64,000 bases of DNA from Erodium maritimum (GCA_963921825.1 OY997591.1:14627515-14691514); one strand, 5' to 3'. Numbered from the stretch's first letter, positions 11,951 through 22,944 are shown. The notes: generated by a model from the sequence alone, not told the origin. Translations and numbers: made by a program.

Positions 11951-12544
11951 TATGAGTGGGGGAGATTGCTGAGCAGCTGGTATGCGATCCTTTGTGATCT
12001 TGTTTGGTGTGCGATCCTTTGTGATCTTGGGTGTTGCGTGGTGGTCTCTTGAGTCTTTGGAGGAGGTCGTCAATCGTTGTGTCGGGTCTACTTTGCGTGT
12101 CAAGTGTCGAGTCATTCGAGGAAGGTCACCGTGGGTGTGTGTCAGTCGGAGTACTTGAGTTGGGGACAGTGATCCCCGGTGTTGAGTTTGTTGTTGGTGT
12201 TACCGGCATTGTCTGCTAATTATGTCGTAGTCAGTCTGTTATCTGTGGTGGTGAGCGAACGCTCACCCCTAGCTGCTTTTCCTACAGGTACCGGTCGCAG
12301 GTTGGACTAGGTGAGCTTCTGAAGCTTGAAGAGATAGGAACGGGATTCTGGGTTTTACTTTTGAGTCTAGTAACGGATACCTTGTTTTGTCCACTTGTTG
12401 GGACTGATTTTGAGTTGTAAATATTATTTTGTTGAACAAATGGTGATTTTAAAGTGTTTATTCAAAACAGGTTTCAAACGGTTTTATTATTTTAAATGTT
12501 CGCGTCCCTAGTTCGGCTTACTGAAATTGGGGCGTGACATTGTG

Positions 12545-14117
12545 AACGTTCCCAAGCTGCGGTGGCAATGCAAGGCGATATGCAACGGCTCCAACTCTGC
12601 CCAAAACCTCAAAAGGTCCGATAAACCGCGGGGCCAGCTTTCCTCCGCCGCGGTTGAACCGCAATAATCCCTTCTTCGGGCTCACCCTCAGAAACACGTG
12701 ATCACCAACTGTAAACTCGAGAGGTCGGCGTCGTCTATCCGCTTAAGTCTTATGTCGGCTCTGCGTGGTCTTCAACCGCTCCCGAATCAACGCGACCTTC
12801 TCGGTCGTCTCCCGGACAAGCTCAAGGCCAAGCAAACTCATGTCTCCTACCTCTGCCTAACACACGGGCGATCTGCACGGCCTACCATACAACGCCTCAA
12901 ACGGTTCCATCCCAATACTGCTCTGGAAGCTGTTGTTGTAGGCGAACTCGGCCAATGGTAAGTGGTCCTCCCATGACCCTCGGAAGTCCAACACACATGC
13001 TCGCAGCATATCCTCTAGAATCTGTATCGTGCGCTCTGACTAACCGTCGGTCTGCGGGTGATACGTCGTACTGAGCAAGACCTCGGTCCCCAATACTCTA
13101 TACATGCTCTCCCAAAATCTGGAGGTGAATCGAGGATCCATGTCGGACACAACAGACACCGGTACCCCGTGAAGTCAGATAATCTCTCGAACGTACAAAC
13201 GGCTCAGTGTATCAACCGTGTCGGTCAACCTCATGGCTAAGAAGTGCGCCGACTTGGTCAGTCGGTCGACCACTACCCAAATTGCGTCGTGCCTCTCGGC
13301 GACCTCGGTAAGACACTCACGAAGTCCATCGTGACGTGCTCTCACTTCCACTGCGCAATCGGCAATGACTGTAATAAACCGGCGGGACGCTGATGCTCGA
13401 CCTTTACCTACTGACAGGTGAGGCATCTCGAAACGAACTACGCAACTACCTTTCGCATCCCGCTCCACCAGAACTGCCGTCTGATATCCCGATACATCTT
13501 GGTGCCACCCGGGTGCACAGCAAGACGGGAATGATGAGATTATCTCAACACATCATCTCTACAATCGCGCGGCACAAACAATCCTCCTCGGTATCGTAGA
13601 CCCAAATCAGTACCCTGCTCCCAGCCCTCGGTGTCAACACCGCTGATCATCCTCTCTCGGATCTCTACCGTCTCGGCATCCCCGACCTGTTCCTTCAGCA
13701 CACGAGCAACTACTGTGGGCTGAGCCACCAACGAACACATAGCCACGCCATCGGTGACATCATCCAGCTCAAGTCTGAACGAGCTCAGCTCCTCCATCAT
13801 GTCCCACTCTCAGACTGATGTACCAACCAGGCAGTGGACCGACTTCCTACTTAGGGCATTGGCGACAACGTTCGCCTTGCCCGGGTGGTAGAGTAGCTCG
13901 AAGTCGTACTCCTCAAGCAGCTTCATCCACTGCCTCTAGCGCATGTTCAGTTCGCGTTGGGAGAAGATGTACTTGAGACTCTTGTGATCCGAGAACACCC
14001 GAAATCGCTCTCCATACAAGTAGTGTCGCCAACTCTTCAGCGCAAAGACGGCTGCAGCCAACTCTAGATCGTGGGTAGGATAGTTGCGCTCATGTGTCTT
14101 CAACTGTCTGGAGCCAC
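12545..14117 (-). pseudogene. Gypsy pol: RNase H end and integrase (degenerate)
   Basis: The reading shifts frame several times. Going 5' to 3' on the minus strand: [12 protein letters not shown] (RNase H, next to 14117), then SDHKSL-like and LEEYDFELLYHPGKANVV segments (about 13870-14010), then integrase pieces including WVVVDRLTKSAHFLAM (about 13225-13275, first catalytic Asp region) and CMV-like linkers, then GDHVFLRVSPKKG (about 12680-12720) before the chromodomain tail that continues at 9361. These are RNase H (removes RNA from the RNA-DNA hybrid) and integrase (strand transfer). Frameshifts and stops exclude an active product. Confidence 0.8.
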
Positions 14118-15046
14118 TGTTGGATCTCGAGGTAGGGTTGGAGATGAACCAACTCGCAGCGGAAAATCAATGAAAACCAAGAGACGATTAAACCATGAAA
14201 CAACTAACAAAGAATGGATGCACAAGAGAAAAATTCAGCACTATTTCTTACCAAAACAAGAACACCGGTTAACGAATGATTGGCTTGAGTCTCCAAGACG
14301 CCTACGTATCCACATGGGAATCAAAGCCACGTAGTTCTTCTCTTTGAGGACTCAAGAACACAAAAATGGAGGTGGGAACTAGCCAAACCCGAAATTGCCA
14401 TGGAGAGGAGGGAGAAGTTGTGTTTCCTATTCTTGTCTTGTGTTTGTTATGTTGAAAAAAGATGACTTAAACATAAAAAAAACCATACTTGTCCAACTAA
14501 AGGCATGGGACAAGTATGGTGTCAAGTAAGGTGTAAATAGGACAAAGTATGGCTATACAAGATTGGGTTAGGTGGTGAATCACCAACACCTTAATCCTTG
14601 TCTTCCTTACTTAGTACTAATTAATCAAGACTTGACTACATAGCGATCACAAAGACTCCTTGGTCTAAGGATACATGACAAGCTACGACACTGAATATGT
14701 TCATGACTTAATCTATGGCACATATTCAGGGCGGGTCGTCCAATATCATGTCCCACATGATATCTATGATCAGACTCCGGAATCCCATTCCAATGACTAA
14801 CAATTAGTAAGCCATAAAGAGCCATCTTTCATACTAGTCGCTTCTAGTGAAGCTTTGTTGACTAGGGACCCATCGAGTGTGATCTATCTCAATCTATGGT
14901 TCTATTCGCATGGTGGGCATAGATCAGAGCACACATCAATATATTACTCCAACACATAAGTAATATAAAGCCGCTTTAACTTTAGTGCTAACGATGATAT
15001 ATACATTTGGACATTTAGGATTGAACTACGGGCACTAAGACTAACA
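14118..15046 (-). mobile_element. Internally deleted LTR, relative of 4541-6227
   Basis: Starts TGTTGGATCTCGAGG and ends GACTAACA on the plus strand. 14118-14630 matches 4541-5055 and 14633-15046 matches 5815-6227; about 760 bp present in the other copy are missing, with the joint at a shared TTGA. It splits the RNase H region of the host gypsy pol (VVA before, GSRQLK after, on the minus strand). No clean 5-bp duplication is visible; a few host bases appear lost on the left side. Confidence 0.75.
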
Positions 15047-16602
15047 ATAAGCAACTACCTTCCCGGACTGCATCAACACACAGCCCAGTCCCTCACCGGA
15101 CGCATCACAATACACATCATATCCGATCCCCCGCTCCGATACGATCAACACGGGAGCGGTAGTCAAACGAGCCTTCAGCTCGATAAAGGAGTGTTCACAC
15201 TCATCAGTCCACAGAAACTCGGCTCCCTTGTATGTCAGGGCAGTCATCGGCGCGGCCAGACGTGAGAAGTCATGGACGAACCGTCAATAGTATCATGCCA
15301 AGCCTAGGAAGCTACGGATCTCGAAGGCATTATTGGCCATGCCCACTTTGAGACTGCGTCGATCTTCGCCGGATCGACTAGTATACCCTCTCGGGACACA
15401 ACATGCCCGAGGAACTTCACCTCTGCGAGCCAAAACTCGCACTTCTCCAGGTTGTCGTGAAACTAGTGAGTGCACAACAACGTCAAAACTCTCCTCAGGT
15501 GTTCCTCGTGCGCCTCCTCACTCGGCGAGTAGATCAAAATTTCGTCTACGAATACCACGACGAACTGGTCCAGGTACGGTCGGAAAATACCGTTCATCAG
15601 GTCCATGAACGATGCAGGCCCGTTCGTCAACCCGAACGGCATCACTATGAACTCGTAGTGTCCGTACCGAGTCCGGAATGCGATCTTCGCCACATCCTCC
15701 TCCTGAACTCTCAACTGATAATACCCTGATCGTAGATCAATCTTCGAGAAGCACTTTGCTCCTCTCAGCTGATCGAACAAGTCATCGATACTCGGCATCG
15801 GGTAGCGGTTCTTCACCGTGACCCGGTTCAACTTCCGGTAGTCGATGCACATCCTCAGTGCTCCACCCTTCTTCTTCACGAAGAGGGTGGGTGCTCCCCA
15901 GGGTGAGGCGCTCGGGTGGATAAATCCCTTCTCATGAAGCTCCTCAAGTTGTCGCTTCAGCTCGACCAACTCGGATGGTGCAAACCGGTACGGGGCCATG
16001 GATATCGGCGCCGTCCCCGGTATCAAGTCAATCCTGAACTCCACCTCGCGCACAGGTGGCAATCCCGACAGCTCCTCCGAAAAGGCCTTCGATAACTCAC
16101 ACACTACAAGCGGCAGCTCTCTGCTCCGCTCGGTCGCCACCTCATCTCCCGAAGTCAATGCTGACAAGAGAACTCCGCTCCTACTGCCCAGTACACAAAT
16201 GACGATCGTGTCACCCGAGACCACTATCACCTGCCGTCGATAGCAATCGATCGACGCTCGATATCTCGCGAGCCAGTCCATCCCCAAGATCACATCAAAT
16301 GTCGTCATGTCCAAGACAAGTAAATCACCAACAAATGGGCAATCAGCCACTCTAATCTCACATGCACGACATACGGTACTTAAGACCACATCTCCCGTAA
16401 CCGAGGTATCAAGACATAAGGGTCGACTCAACGTCTCTACCCTTAACCCCAATGAATCAGCAAAAGTAGAGAAGATGAAGGAATGTGAAGCCCTAGTATC
16501 AAATAAGAAAGACGCCCAAGAATTGTAAAGCAAGCACGTACCCTGAGTGGTCTCATGACTGGAGTGGCGTCCCTCCACTCGGGAGTCAGTGACAGCATAC
16601 AC
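15047..16602 (-). pseudogene. Gypsy pol: protease, reverse transcriptase, RNase H start
   Basis: A long open frame (15463-16602) carries the protease segment [11 protein letters not shown], where the catalytic DTG has become DTR, and then reverse transcriptase motifs: [60 protein letters not shown]. The YXDD-type catalytic box reads FVDEI, so its second Asp is Glu. After a frameshift near 15460 the reading continues with FLGL...AKI-type linker and the RNase H start (KLTTAPVLIVSERGIGYDVY-like, about 15060-15230). Copies element RNA into cDNA in an active relative; this one is dead by the active-site changes and frame breaks. Confidence 0.85.
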
Positions 16603-16608
16603 CCGACC

Positions 16609-17150
16609 CTACTGAGCATGAGGTCCTCCTCTCGGGGGTGGTGGAAGAGTCACCTGCTGTGGAGCCCTCGGTTGACGTCTCTGTGCTGGTGAGCTCACAG
16701 TCTTGCGTGGGGCTCTCGAAGCATGAGTCTGACGCTGGCGGAGAGAGGGTGCCTGGCAGGGCTGCGTTTGCTGAGGGCTCGGCTCTGGCACTCCTCCAGC
16801 CCGGTCAGGACACTCAAAAGAGAGGTGTCCTAGTCAGCCACACTGGTAGCATGTCCTCTCATCGGCACGCGGTCCCTCCCCGAACCTCGCTAGACGATCC
16901 GTCTGACAATATGCAGGTCCACCACTCCTCGGCCAATCTCGGGCCAGGTGGCCCAGCTGCCTACAAAAGGGGCACAACTACGCTATCAGGACAGGTCCAA
17001 CGGATGCTACTGCTCCGACTCGGCGCATCCCACCAGACTGGGCATGTGGATGGAAGGATCCGGAGGTCCTCTGCCTCCTCGGATCGCGGCCCTCAGACGG
17101 CCTCAGAAAGCCACTCGGTCTCGGCCTACTCTCGTGAGCCCTGGCGGTCT
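16609..17150 (-). pseudogene. Gypsy gag C-terminal part with CCHC zinc knuckle
   Basis: Minus-strand reading includes CYQCG, an in-frame stop, then LGHLSFECPDRAG, which is a CX2CX4HX4C nucleocapsid knuckle broken by TGA (around 16830-16860), followed by a Pro/Gln/Arg-rich linker leading to the protease start at 16602. It is the direct upstream neighbour of the protease. Upstream of about 17150 the sequence stops matching a minus-strand gag and a plus-strand gag begins: this is the head-to-head joint of the inverted element. Confidence 0.7.
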
Positions 17151-17156
17151 CTCTGA

Positions 17157-17698
17157 AGTGCCTGCTGCCACTGCAGCTGCTGCTGCAAGGCCGAGTCAGG
17201 CCGACAGCTTCACAGCCCAGGCGCTGAGGGACTTCCTCAAGCTGGGTACTCTTGTCTTTTCAGGGGAGCCAGACCCCGAGGCAGCCGAGAGGTGGCTAGA
17301 GAAGATCACCCGCAACTTAGATACGTCGTGGATCGTGGATGGCCACATGAAAGTATCCTTTGCAGCTTTCCAGCTGAAGGATGGCGCGTACCATTGGTGG
17401 CAGCGGGAGCAGATCAGGGTTGGAGACGACTTTCAGTTGTTCGGTAGACTGTTCCTGGAACAATATTTCCCGAGATCAGTCCGAGATGATAGGCACCAGC
17501 AGTTCCTGGAACTGCGTCAGAGAGGGATGACTGTCTCGGAGTATGAGGCGAGGTTCACATCCTTGTCCCATTTCGCACTGGAGATGGTGCAGACCGAGGA
17601 GTGCCGTTGTAGGTGATTCGAGAGGGGACTCATCCCGTCGATCGTGGATCGAGTCACCGCCTTCAGGACTGAGGTGTACACTGAGCTAGTGGACCAAT
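17157..17698 (+). pseudogene. Gypsy gag fragment running directly into an LTR
   Basis: Plus-strand frame (open to 17616, then a stop and continued similarity) shows the retrotransposon gag core: DFLKLGTLVFSGEPDPEAAE, RWLEKI, YHWWQRE, FLEQYFPRSVRDD, FLELRQRGMTVSEYEARFTS. The reading ends at VYTELVDQL exactly where the LTR starts at 17699. The rest of gag, all of pol and the polypurine tract are absent. The stop at about 17616 replaces an expected residue before FERGL. Gag proteins package element RNA in cytoplasmic particles; this copy is truncated. Confidence 0.8.
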
Positions 17699-20349
17699 TG
17701 TAAGAACCGCCTACGGTCGATCCCGGTCGAACCGGTAGTTTGCGGCAAAAGTTGACTTTTTACTAGAAAAGTCAATTGATGACCCCGTGAGTCATTCGGG
17801 ACCTTTCCGGGGCCCAAAAGGCTTAGCCGTCGTTACGGTTAGCTTAATTGGGCCATTTCCTTTCAAACGGCTGTGTTTGTGAAAAAATCAACTCGGGGTC
17901 TTTTTCGGTAAAACCTCGAGTATTAGTGAATAAATTAATTATTTTCTGAGATTTTTTGGTAGAGGTGGTCCCCACATGGACACATGTCCATAGTGGCTTG
18001 GGTGAGAAGAATCAAGGGAGAAAAGACCCTTATACCCTTAAGTTAGGTATTGAGAGGCTTTTAGGCAAATGGCGCAAAATGGGTATTTCACACTTAGGTT
18101 TAAAGGCACCAAAAGAGAGCAATTCAGCTCATTTTACCTTGTTGGCCGAATTCTACAAGGGAGGAGAGAGAGAGGAGCTCTCATGGAAGCTTGAAGAAGA
18201 AGAAAGAGAAAAGGAGGAGGCTTTTGCTCATTTCTACCTCAAATCATCTCCCAAACGTCATTTTCTTCATCCCCTTTCCATCCTTAAGGTAAAGCATCTA
18301 CCTATTTTCGTTTTGGTTGAGTTCCACTTAGTGGGTTTGCTAGAAAAAGCTTGAAACTAGTTGAGTTTTCATGGATGATGAACTTTTAAGGTTGAAGTAG
18401 ATGATAGATGATAAAAACTAGGTTTAGATGATAAAATCAATTGGATGGTGGAGTTTTGATGAAGACCCATGATGGGTATTGAGGTATTGACGTTTATGGA
18501 GCTGTTTTGGAGGTTTTGATGGTTAAAATGGAGGTTTTGAAGTGTTTTTCGTGAAATCGGAGCTGGAGGAAGAAGAAGGACGAAACAGGTCTGGGCCGTC
18601 ACGGATCCGTGACGGGCACCGTGACGGCACACATCACGAGTCCGTGACGTCATCCGTGACAGGGAGTCTCACGGCTCCGTGACCCGAGCTGTGGCAGACC
18701 AGTTTTGGCCCTTTTGGGTCCTTTTTGGGTGTTTTTCGTTTATTTCGAAGGGTTATCTTGAACCGATTGTTGGGGGTTTTAACTTAGATGTTTGCCTCTT
18801 AAAAAACCCTTGTTTATTCTTTAATTCTAGTGTTAATTTATGTTCCTAGACTTTGTTCTCGAGCTCGGAGGAGGAGACTACATGCCGGTTGTGTGATTAA
18901 GCTTTGGAAAGTACTTGAGGTAGAGAAGAGTAGTAAATTTCCGCTTCTAATTTAAAGAATGCTAATAGTATGCATATAGGATAATAATAACCGGAAGAGT
19001 CTTAGTTTGCATGTAGGATGTGATTCACTAGAATAACCGCTTTCAATTATGAGAATTGTCGTGCTGTGAAATGGCCATGTCGAGCCTTAGGATTGCGTGT
19101 TGGTTGTGTTTGATTATGGTTGTTCGTCCTTAAATGTCGATGCATAATACATTCTTGGTTAAATTAAGAATCATAGTATGCCATGTGAATTATAAGGAAT
19201 GCAATATGAATGTTTGTTTCGTGATATGATTGGCTCAATGAATGAGATGAATGTGATATGATTGTTGTCTTGTGATATGATCAGGTGAATGATAGACCGA
19301 TACGGTGTTCTTGGTAAGTTGGTACGATAAGTTCGGTGTAGTGTGGTTGTGTGGCATTGTGTGTTGTGACTTGTACCCCGAGTGACGGGAAGATACCCGA
19401 CCGAAGTGTGTGCCGGTCCGGTATGTGTGCATTGAGATTTGCCCCGATGTGTGTTCCGGGAAGACATCTAGATCGAGGGATATTCCGGTATGATGTATGT
19501 TGTTTCACCCCGATGTTGTGTGTCCGGGAAGACATCTAGACCGATGGATATTCCGGTATGATGTATGTTGTTTCACCCCGATGCTGTGTGTCCGGGAAGA
19601 CATCTAGACCGATGGACATTCCGGTATGATGTAGTGTTTCACCCCGATGTTGTGTGTCCGGGAAGACATCTAGGCCGATGGGTATTCCGGTATGATGTAT
19701 TTGCTTCACCCCGATGATGTGTGTCCGGGAAGACATCTAGGCCGAGGGTATATTCCGGTATGGTGTATTTGTTGAGTCGTGCGGGTGATCGGTTTGTCAT
19801 GGTTGCTTGTCTTGAGTCGTGTGGCATCGGATCTGAGTAACGTTCGTAGTGGTCTTAGTAGTTTAAAGGTACCGTTGTTCGTGTGTTTCTTTAGTTGGAC
19901 GCCTTATCGATATCTTTGCGTTCCTGTTAGTTCCTATTTACATTATCAGTTTTTGTAAGAGGTACTGATTGAGTATTTCTAGTAGCGGAACGAGACTTCT
20001 TTCCCCTTTTACTACTTTTTCCTACTGAGCGAAAGCTCACCCCCCCCCCCCCCCCTCTGTTTTTACTGCTTTACAGGTTTCGGTGATGAGTCGGTGTAGA
20101 CGACGTCTCAGAGCTCGGGAGCTCCTCGAGAGTCCGGGGCTTAGTTATTTCGTAGAGACGTATTTTCCATTTTTGTACTAAACTTGGTTTTACTTGCTGG
20201 ATTTGAGCGTTTGACTCATGTTTATCGGAGTTATTTATGTTGGAACTAATGGAGATTTATTTCGTTTAAGTTTACTTTTATCTTTACTATTTAATTATTA
20301 TGTTAGTTCACGTCTCGAGTCCGGTCAAAACCGGATTTGGAGCGTGACA
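17699..20349 (+). mobile_element. Right LTR of the inverted-LTR gypsy element (family A)
   Basis: Begins TGTAAGAACCGCC and ends GGATTTGGAGCGTGACA; 2,651 bp. Same order of parts as the left LTR, inverted: donor-like CTTGAGGTAGAGAAG at 18915, minisatellite 19440-19780, TGAGC-GAAA-GCTCA hairpin at 20026-20039, acceptor-like TTTACAGGT at 20071. A C-run of about 16 (20041-20056) follows the hairpin, where the left LTR has only a short run. CTTTG follows at 20350. Confidence 0.85.
19440..19780 (+). repeat. 66-bp minisatellite in the right LTR
   Basis: Reverse complement of the 6971-7300 array, about five units with GGAAGACATCTAGACCGATG and then GATATTCCGGTATGATGTAT. Confidence 0.85.
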
Positions 20350-20354
20350 CTTTG

Positions 20355-21126
20355 GACATTAATAAGTTTCTTTTTCATTATTGCTTGATAGTCAAGTTGT
20401 ATTAGGATTTGAGAATTATTGAGTAGGTAGTAATTAATGTTAGGATTTGTGTTTTAGACAACCTCTTGGCTATATATATCAAGAGAGTATTATGAATAAA
20501 TCAGACTAAGAATTATAAGAATATTTTGGTCTCTCCACAAGGTCTTTAAGTTCCCTTTATAACGAGGTCGTGACCCTACACAATTGGGAAGAGGAAGAAC
20601 AAGGATTCGCTCCAGCGAACCCTTAATCTGAAGTCTTACCAAGGTCCCATAACAAGATCCATCAGTCATGCACCTAACAGGCCTGCGACAACACCCAAAC
20701 AACGATTCCAACGACTGTTGGAGGTGCTCTTAAAGTCTACTCTATTTATCTGTGGTCCTGGAGTGGTTTACTCACTTTATCAAGTTCTAAATTTCGCTTG
20801 ACTCATCTTAGTTATATAGAGCTAATGTAGCAAGTTTGGTTGAAATGCGAATAAAAAGTCGTAGAAACTCAAACTCCAAATTCTAGCTTGGCTTGAACTG
20901 CACAAAGTTGTAGCAAGCATTGTTAAAATGCCATGTAATGAAAATAAGGTAATGCAACTAGAACGAAACTCTAAAACAATATTGGACCCTCCAATTTCTG
21001 AAACAAGCTCATATTGTTTTCTTTTGACCTATGATATTCATTATATGTTTGATATGATATGTGGTAGAATGATATTGCTCTGTGTATAACATGAGGAATC
21101 TAAAACTTAAAGTGCTCTCTGTCTTA
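20355..21126. other. Non-coding unique sequence
   Basis: No gene recognised. Around 20465-20515 a TATATATCAAGAGAGTATTA stretch followed by GAATAAATCAGAC resembles the end of a copia LTR, but no partner LTR, primer site or TSD was found, so no element is called. Confidence 0.3.
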
Positions 21127-21375
21127 ATTTATTTCAGCTATGGCCTTTGTCCATTTATTATCATCTCCAAATCTCACAAAACCACAACCTTTAGAACAAC
21201 CAGTTGTAACTTTAATAAATGGATATTTATTTATAACAGTTTAATGCAATAAGCTATCAGTAACATCTGCAACTAAATCTCCACATATGGAATAACCCGA
21301 AACATTATCTGAACGTTTTTTCTTTGTGCCAAACGTTGTCCACTTTAAATGGAAGGGCTGGTCTTTGATATGTTT
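21127..21375 (-). pseudogene. RBP45/RBP47-like RRM protein, pseudogene fragment
   Basis: Minus-strand reading shows QPFHLKWTTF, then KRSDNVSGYSICGDLVADVT, matching the linker and RNP2 start of RRM2 in plant RBP45/RBP47 poly(U)-binding proteins (family pattern: PFRLNWA, KRSDN, SIFVGDLA.DVTD). After a TAA stop (about 21242) the frame continues with KGCGFVRFGDDNKW, an RNP1 motif, and ends with a second stop at 21124. Only about 80 residues of a roughly 400-residue protein are present, with no introns visible, so this is a decayed fragment or retrocopy. These nuclear proteins bind oligo-U RNA in pre-mRNA; this copy cannot. Confidence 0.7.
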
Positions 21376-22944
21376 CATTATAAAACTTGACAAATCTACA
21401 GCCCTGTCATGAATTACTCTGCTAACCTTAACTGCTAAAACCTCCATTATGCAACCACACATTTTGGTTATACAAACAAGAAATCAAAACGAGACTACAG
21501 AAATGAAACTGACATGTTATACTTTTCTAAAAATTTATTCTCTCCTGAAAAATAAATAGAATAATCTGGCAATATTGTAACAAATATATAACAAAAATGA
21601 TTGAATTCAAATAGTTACATACCCAAATAACCAAAGAAGGGGATATAAGGTTGAGATCACAACCTTTTCACGGTGAAATCAAACCATCATTTTCGATAAG
21701 TGAAAATGGCAAGTAACGGCGGTCAATGCCGCGAATTTTTTGAAACCACCAGATCTAAGACGAAAACTCATATGAGATGGGTTTGAGGAGAGAGATGCGT
21801 ACATGATGGAGATGGGGAATACAAGTTGTAGAAAAAAGAGAAAAAGTAGAGAAGATGGGGTTAGTTAGAAATGGTTGAGTGTCGTATTATATGGGTGATA
21901 GGTAGGGTTTATTAAATGGGTAGAATTAGTGTGTTAGTATTAGATGGGTTATGGGTTAAGGTTGGACGAAACTGTTTTATTAATGACAGTAGTCAATGGA
22001 TTAAAACTCAAGTGAGTACTCTACAGTTACGAGGGCGCAATCATGGTTTCCATGGCCCTCTGATTAAGGTTTAGCTTGATGGATACCACAAGGACGTACG
22101 CGTCTCTCTTGAATCTTAGAGTTGGTCTCGAAGCCACCACGCAGCCACCACGCTTTCCCCATGCCGCTGCCTTCCTCAAGCTGTCGTTCTCCCCACACCC
22201 CCCGCTCCTCCCGCACCCCCGAGCTCTCCTCGCCGCCGCTCTCCCACGCCACCGCCACCGTCAACGGTGTGCAAGCATCGATCTGACCGATTGTGCACCG
22301 GCTCCAATCAGATCTCGGCAAGGCTCAACCAAAGCCGATCAACCCCGCTGCCACGACCGGAGCGTTCTGGAAGGGTCGCTGGATTTGGGATCCGAGAGAA
22401 GGGACTTTAGGTCGGCATCTGTATCCACGACACCCTATGCCGGTCACCTCGAGACTGGACGGCTCATTTTGAGTCGACCCGATGATGATTAATTTTCTTT
22501 TGCGTGAAGTATTGGTGAAGTCACATCCGGAGCATCGGGCGCATGCTCTGTCCTCCGCCCCACAATTACACAACCCAGCGAATCAAGCCGATGAGTTAGC
22601 AATACCAGATTGCCCCACTACTACAGTTACGGGGTTCAGAAGAACTAGCATCGCAAGCTCTTTAGGTTACTATGTTCGTTTTTCTGTTTTATTGTGGGTT
22701 TTAAGGCCAGCTATACTAAAGCGATCTCCAATATTGGTCCATGTTTGCCAGAATCCCTACGAGATTTTAGGACATATGATGGAACTCAGGGTCAGAGACT
22801 AAGTTCGGGTGCGGATCCTGAACTGGGTCTGGACTCGGGTTTGGGTCCGGGTCTGGGTCGGGCTCGGGTTAGGTCCGGGTCGGATTCTGGTCCGGGTTTC
22901 GGATTCGGGTCGGATCCGGGTCAGGACAGTTTAATAAAATAATT
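21376..22944. other. Non-coding region, GC-rich in its middle
   Basis: 21376-22060 is AT-rich without recognisable genes. 22075-22500 is GC-rich and has overlapping ORFs of 138 codons (plus) and 85 codons (minus) without motifs. 22800-22925 is a degenerate GGGTCC/GGGTCG tract resembling the tract at 758-900 in reverse complement. Parts may be the upstream portion of the LTR-like block that ends at 27509. Confidence 0.3.

Larger units (their letters stand above)
9362..12539 (+). mobile_element. Solo LTR (family B), 3,178 bp, TSD TTGTG
   Basis: Begins TGTAATAACCACTCCC and ends CTGAAATTGGGGCGTGACA. TTGTG at 9357-9361 and TTGTG at 12540-12544 form a 5-bp target-site duplication. The insertion splits the pol frame of the surrounding element, so it is younger than it. 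The sequence is non-coding: CT/GA-rich text about 9900-10000, a GC-rich stretch 10190-10340, donor-like GAGGTAGGGAA at 10863, minisatellites 11160-11950, an extended hairpin GGTGAGC-GAAC-GCTCACC at about 12250-12267 and an acceptor-like CCTACAGGT at 12281. Confidence 0.9.
6395..20349. mobile_element. Ty3/gypsy insertion with LTRs in inverted orientation, TSD CTTTG
   Basis: Two LTRs of the same family (6395-9054 minus, 17699-20349 plus) face away from each other, so both outer ends are the LTR 3' end (GGCGTGACA / AGCGTGACA). The outer flanks are CTTTG at 6390-6394 and CTTTG at 20350-20354, indicating one integration event. The left part carries pol on the minus strand down to the LTR. The right part carries a gag fragment on the plus strand that runs directly into the LTR start. 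The head-to-head joint is near 17150. Two other LTRs (9362-12539 and 14118-15046) are nested inside pol. A pair of independent insertions is the alternative, but would not explain the matching flanks. Confidence 0.75.

Noticed and set aside
11618..12115. 165-codon minus-strand ORF
   Set aside because: Also made of LTR tandem repeats.
6395..20349. Two independent gypsy insertions side by side
   Set aside because: Would need two TSDs; the outer CTTTG pair and shared family favour one insertion. Kept as the alternative explanation.
20490..20711. Minus ORF with short hydrophobic stretches
   Set aside because: 73 codons, no motif, probably LTR-derived text.
22076..22492. 138-codon plus ORF as a host gene
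   Set aside because: No domain, overlapping minus ORFs, GC-rich sequence next to LTR material.
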